Positions 61,279-64,000 of a stretch of DNA of 64,000 nt are shown here, piece after piece. Both the position numbers and the translations under genes were made by a program. This stretch comes from Pseudomonas serbica (lineage in GTDB: Bacteria > Pseudomonadota > Gammaproteobacteria > Pseudomonadales > Pseudomonadaceae). Under the pieces are notes generated by a model that saw nothing but the letters and a program-made list of their open reading frames with translations, was not told where the DNA came from and did not search any database. The stretch lies in assembly GCF_028823535.1 (NCBI RefSeq), contig NZ_JAQIYM010000011.1:124001-188000 (forward strand), in the 5' to 3' direction. Numbering within the stretch: the stretch's first letter is position 1; each line of letters starts with the position of its first letter.

Positions 61279-61376
61279 TCCGCGTCTTCGTGCGAGACCG
61301 TCTGTCGAATGAATGGCAACCACGCCATCGCGCTGCTGCCAGACATAAGGTATGCAACTCGTAAAGGAGACGCACC

Positions 61377-61730
61377 ATGACCAGGTCAAGATGGATGGCC
61401 CTCACAGTGGCTGGTCTGTTGTCGCTCGGGTCAGGCATGGCACTTTCCCAGTCCTCTGGCAACGATGCACCCGTCGACAAGGGCGGGATGCCACCGTCCA
61501 CCGAAATGAATGCAGGCTCTAGCCCGGAGAATACGCTGCCTCCTGGCTCCATCAATAAGGGCAATGCAGGCGATGCCAATGGGAGCAGCACCCGCCCGGA
61601 GACGGGAAATGGTTCGACCAGCGGTGGCGCTTCGATGGGGAGCGGTTCTGGGAGTGGGTCTGGAGGATCAGGTAGTGCTTCCGACAAAGGCTCAGACACA
61701 CTGCCTGCGGATGGCAAAGCGGGCGGTTAG
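61377..61730 (+). CDS. Secreted low-complexity protein
   Basis: The 117-residue product has a signal peptide (MTRSRWMALTVAGLLSLGSG, cleavage near ALSQ) and a Ser/Gly/Asn-rich mature part ending in a GSGSGSGSGGSGSAS-type stretch. AAGGAG precedes the ATG. It has no recognisable domain. A terminator follows at 61762. Confidence 0.7.
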   Translation: MTRSRWMALTVAGLLSLGSGMALSQSSGNDAPVDKGGMPPSTEMNAGSSPENTLPPGSINKGNAGDANGSSTRPETGNGSTSGGASMGSGSGSGSGGSGSASDKGSDTLPADGKAGG

Positions 61731-61761
61731 TCCGCTGAGGAATCAACCACAGTGAAATGAC

Positions 61762-61787
61762 GAGCCCGGCGATTTGCCGGGCTTTTT
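61762..61787 (+). terminator. Rho-independent terminator
   Basis: GAGCCCGGC-GATTT-GCCGGGCTTTTT follows the secreted low-complexity gene by 31 bp. Confidence 0.9.
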
Positions 61788-61905
61788 GCGTCATCCTCCG
61801 TTGCTCTTGGTCGCGGCTGATCGTTATGCTGCTGAAACCTTTAATCTGTCGCGGAGCCGGCCGTACCTGAGCCGCCTGGGATGCCATGAAAACGGATCAG
61901 ATGCG

Positions 61906-62604
61906 ATGAATTTACTGCGCAAGGAGTTCGGCCCGATCAAGGCTGTGATTTTCGACATGGATGGCTTGTTGCTGGACACCGAGGGGATCTATACCGAGGT
62001 CACGGCCACGATTGCCGCGCGTTATGGACGCACGTTCGACTGGAGCGTGAAACAGAACATCATCGGCCGTGGTGCAGGTGATCTGGCGCGCTACGTGGTG
62101 CAGGCGCTGGACTTGCCGATCAGCGCCGAAGAGTTTCTGGTGATTCGCGAACCGCTGATGCGCGAACGTTTTCCGACGGCGCAGGCGATGCCGGGTGCAG
62201 AACAACTGGTCCGGCACTTGAAGGCGCATAACATTCCCATTGCGGTGGGTACCAGTTCCTCGAGCCAGTCGTTCGGCCAGAAGACCACCTTGCACCGCGA
62301 CTGGTTCGCCTTGTTCGACTTCATCGTCACCGCCGATGATCCGCAAGTCGGTGCGGCCAAACCGGCGCCGGATATCTTCCTCACGGCAGCGCGACGCTTG
62401 GGTGTCGAGCCGCAGGATTGCCTGGTATTCGAGGATTCGCCATTTGGTGTCACGGCAGCGAAAGCGGCGGGGATGACGGCGATTGCGATTCCGGATGCAG
62501 CGATGGCCGACGAAAAATACGCCCATGCTGATGGCATTCTTCGTTCGTTGAAGGCATTTGTGCCGGGTGCCTGTGGCTTGCCGGCACTGGACTGGGCGTC
62601 GTAG
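61906..62604 (+). CDS. HAD-superfamily phosphatase
   Basis: The 232-residue product has HAD motif I (VIFDMDGLLLDTEGIY), motif II (VGTSSSSQ), the Lys in AAKPAPDIFLTAA and motif IV (VFEDSPFGVTAAKAAGM). The cap and motifs resemble GS1-like/pseudouridine-5'-phosphatases and beta-phosphoglucomutases. ATG 61906 was chosen because it opens directly before motif I; the long extension is not protein-like. Substrate unknown. Confidence 0.9.
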   Translation: MNLLRKEFGPIKAVIFDMDGLLLDTEGIYTEVTATIAARYGRTFDWSVKQNIIGRGAGDLARYVVQALDLPISAEEFLVIREPLMRERFPTAQAMPGAEQLVRHLKAHNIPIAVGTSSSSQSFGQKTTLHRDWFALFDFIVTADDPQVGAAKPAPDIFLTAARRLGVEPQDCLVFEDSPFGVTAAKAAGMTAIAIPDAAMADEKYAHADGILRSLKAFVPGACGLPALDWAS

Positions 62605-62626
62605 GAGCGAGCAAGCTCGCTCCTGC
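62601..62626. terminator. Palindrome GGAGCGAGC-AA-GCTCGCTCC at convergent ends
   Basis: A REP-derived perfect 9-bp hairpin lies across the stop of the HAD gene and in front of the SDR gene end. It could act as a terminator, although T-runs are absent. Confidence 0.5.
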
Positions 62627-62631
62627 AAGAA

Positions 62632-63378
62632 TCAGGCGCCAAAACCACCGTCGATGGTCAGGCTCGCACCAGTGATGTAGCCGGCTTCGGGGCCGACCAG
62701 GTAAGCCACGAAACTGGCGATCTCATCGGCCTTGCCGTAACGCCCGACTGCCATCAACGGAATAAGGCTGTCGGCGAAGTCGCCGTGGGCAGGGTTCATG
62801 TCGGTATCGACCGGGCCCGGCTGCACATTGTTGATGGTGATGCCTTTGGGGCCGAGGTCGCGGGCCAGGCCCTTGGTCAATCCGACCAGCGCTGATTTGC
62901 TCATGGCGTAAGGGCCGCCACCGGCGAACGGCATGCGGTCGGCGTTGGTGCTGCCGATGTTGATGATCCGACCGCCCTCGGTCATGTGCTTGGCGGCAGC
63001 CTGGGTGGCGATGAACACACTGCGCACGTTGATGGCCAAGGTCTGATCGAAGTCTTCGAGCTTGAAATCTTCCAGCGGTGCAACAGCCAGCACGCCAGCG
63101 TTGTTGACCAGGATATCCAGCTTGCCAAAGGCTTCCACGGTAGCGTTCACGGCACCACGAATGGCATCGGCGTCGGCGCTGTCGGCCTTGATGGCCAGGG
63201 CTTTACCGCCAGCAGTGGTGATGCTGTCTTGCAATTCCTCGGCCTTGGCCGTGGAGCTCACATAAGTAAAGGCGACAGTCGCGCCTTCAGCGGCCAGGCG
63301 TTTGACGATGGCTGCGCCGATGCCGCGGGAACCGCCCTGGATCAAAGCCACTTTGCCACTGAGGTTCTGAGTAGTCAT
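62632..63378 (-). CDS. SDR family oxidoreductase
   Basis: The 248-residue classical SDR has the cofactor motif LIQGGSRGIGAAIV, NNAGVLAVAPLEDF, active-site Ser in INIGSTNADRM, and YAMSK with the catalytic Tyr and Lys. The Lys after the first strands suggests NADP(H) use. ATG 63378 has GGAG 7 bp upstream. It is divergent from the LysR gene, which probably controls it. Confidence 0.92.
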   Translation of the reverse strand: MTTQNLSGKVALIQGGSRGIGAAIVKRLAAEGATVAFTYVSSTAKAEELQDSITTAGGKALAIKADSADADAIRGAVNATVEAFGKLDILVNNAGVLAVAPLEDFKLEDFDQTLAINVRSVFIATQAAAKHMTEGGRIINIGSTNADRMPFAGGGPYAMSKSALVGLTKGLARDLGPKGITINNVQPGPVDTDMNPAHGDFADSLIPLMAVGRYGKADEIASFVAYLVGPEAGYITGASLTIDGGFGA

Positions 63379-63475
63379 ATCGATCTCCAAAATCCCGAGG
63401 CGAGATGTCCCGGTTGATGGAGCCTAGTATCGAATCAGGATTGCAGGCTGAGTAGGGGGTAATTGCGATAGTCTG

Positions 63476-63494
63476 TATAAACCAGAAGTTTATA
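63476..63494. promoter_or_regulatory. LysR-type operator TATAAAC-N5-GTTTATA
   Basis: A perfect 7-bp dyad lies 10 bp upstream of the LysR start and about 100 bp upstream of the SDR start. It has T-N11-A features and is the likely binding site for autoregulation and SDR control. Confidence 0.6.
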
Positions 63495-63504
63495 ATGGCC
63501 CTCT

Positions 63505-64000
63505 ATGGAAACCTTCAGCAGTATCGAATGCTTTGTACGCAGCGCCGAGGTTGGCAGCTTTGCCGAGGCTGCACGGCGGTTGAGCCTGACCCCGGCGGCC
63601 GTAGGTAAAAGCGTGGCCAAGCTCGAAGCGCGACTGGGCGTGCGGCTGTTCCAGCGCAGCACCCGCAGCCTGACGCTGACCGAGGCCGGTCAGCTGTTTC
63701 TCGATGAAGTTAGCGGCAGCCTGCTCACGATCCAGAATGCCGTGGCCAATCTGGCCAGCGCCGAAGGTCGACCGGCGGGTACCCTGAAGGTCAGCATGGG
63801 CACCGTGTTCGGGCGTTTATACATCGTGCCGTTACTCGGTGAATTTTTGCGGCGCTTTCCCGCGATCAATCCGGACTGGCATTTCGATAACCGTCAGGTA
63901 GACCTGATCGCCCAGGGCTTCGATGCCGCGATCGGGGGCGGTTTCGAACTGCCGCAGGGTGTGGTTGCACGCAAGCTGACACCGGCCCATCGCGTGCTGG
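63505..64000 (+). CDS. LysR-family regulator, cut by window edge
   Basis: The visible 165 residues start METFSSIECFVRSAEVGSFA and contain the LysR helix-turn-helix (AEAARRLSLTPAAVGKSVAK, LGVRLFQRSTRSLTLTEAG), followed by the start of the effector domain (GTLKVSMGTVFGRLYIVPLL). The 3' part lies beyond base 64000. It is divergent from the SDR gene and shares its promoter region. Confidence 0.92.
   Translation, partial: METFSSIECFVRSAEVGSFAEAARRLSLTPAAVGKSVAKLEARLGVRLFQRSTRSLTLTEAGQLFLDEVSGSLLTIQNAVANLASAEGRPAGTLKVSMGTVFGRLYIVPLLGEFLRRFPAINPDWHFDNRQVDLIAQGFDAAIGGGFELPQGVVARKLTPAHRVL

Overview
The window looks like chromosomal DNA of a fluorescent-group Pseudomonas. The evidence is GC-rich coding sequence, several families of Pseudomonas REP/REPIN repeats (GTAGGAGCTGGCTTGCC-like and GGGAGCGAGCCTGCTCGCG-like), a PvdS-type iron-starvation promoter motif, an Atu terpene cluster and many families typical of the genus. 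This assignment is inferred from the sequence alone. No integrated phage, insertion sequence or CRISPR array is visible. Accessory material is limited to repeats and small genes.

Layout. 0-5 kb: a LuxR-type response regulator cut by the window edge, a receiver-only regulator, a dGTPase-like gene (dgt), an EAL phosphodiesterase and a three-gene yqjDEK-like membrane operon, all on the minus strand. 5-9 kb: ammonium transporter, glutaredoxin-like protein, an unknown gene behind a near-perfect LexA box, a pseudouridine synthase and small envelope proteins. 9-11.5 kb: molybdenum cofactor genes mobA, moaB and moeA. 11.5-18.8 kb: a small membrane protein with an Rsm-type hairpin, a YegS lipid kinase, a NarL-type two-component pair, a degenerate HPt-like protein beside cheV, a MOSC protein, ppnP and a DEDDh exonuclease.

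18.8-28 kb: an acyclic terpene utilisation cluster, atuABCDEF on the minus strand and divergent atuR (TetR), with clear operators in between; atuG and atuH are not in the window. 28-30 kb: a periplasmic solute-binding protein and a siderophore-type acyltransferase behind an iron-starvation box. 30.6-38.7 kb: the complete kdpFABCDE potassium system, interrupted by REP elements between kdpB/kdpC and kdpC/kdpD. 38.7-46 kb: patatin phospholipase, CHAD protein, thioesterase, Mpo1-like protein, chemoreceptor, RraB-like protein and small unknowns.

46-50.6 kb: an operon of permuted ATP-grasp, alpha-E and transglutaminase genes, preceded by an NtrC-like dyad and a strong sigma-54 promoter, and lacking the proteasome-like Anbu gene that often accompanies this set. 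It is followed by a REP tract and a molybdopterin-fold/cytochrome c fusion. 51-58 kb: a thiolase and FadB-like pair, glutamine amidotransferase, CorA, PlsC and a crotonase. 58.4-64 kb: tRNA-Ser(GGA), a YbjQ operon, two paralogous glycine-zipper proteins with other low-complexity small proteins, a HAD phosphatase, and a divergent SDR/LysR pair cut by the right edge.

The most interesting signals are regulatory: paired NtrC/sigma-54 sites on the ATP-grasp operon, a LexA box on an unknown gene, a PvdS box on an acyltransferase, an Rsm hairpin over a ribosome binding site, and response-regulator-like direct repeats or palindromes upstream of two two-component loci.
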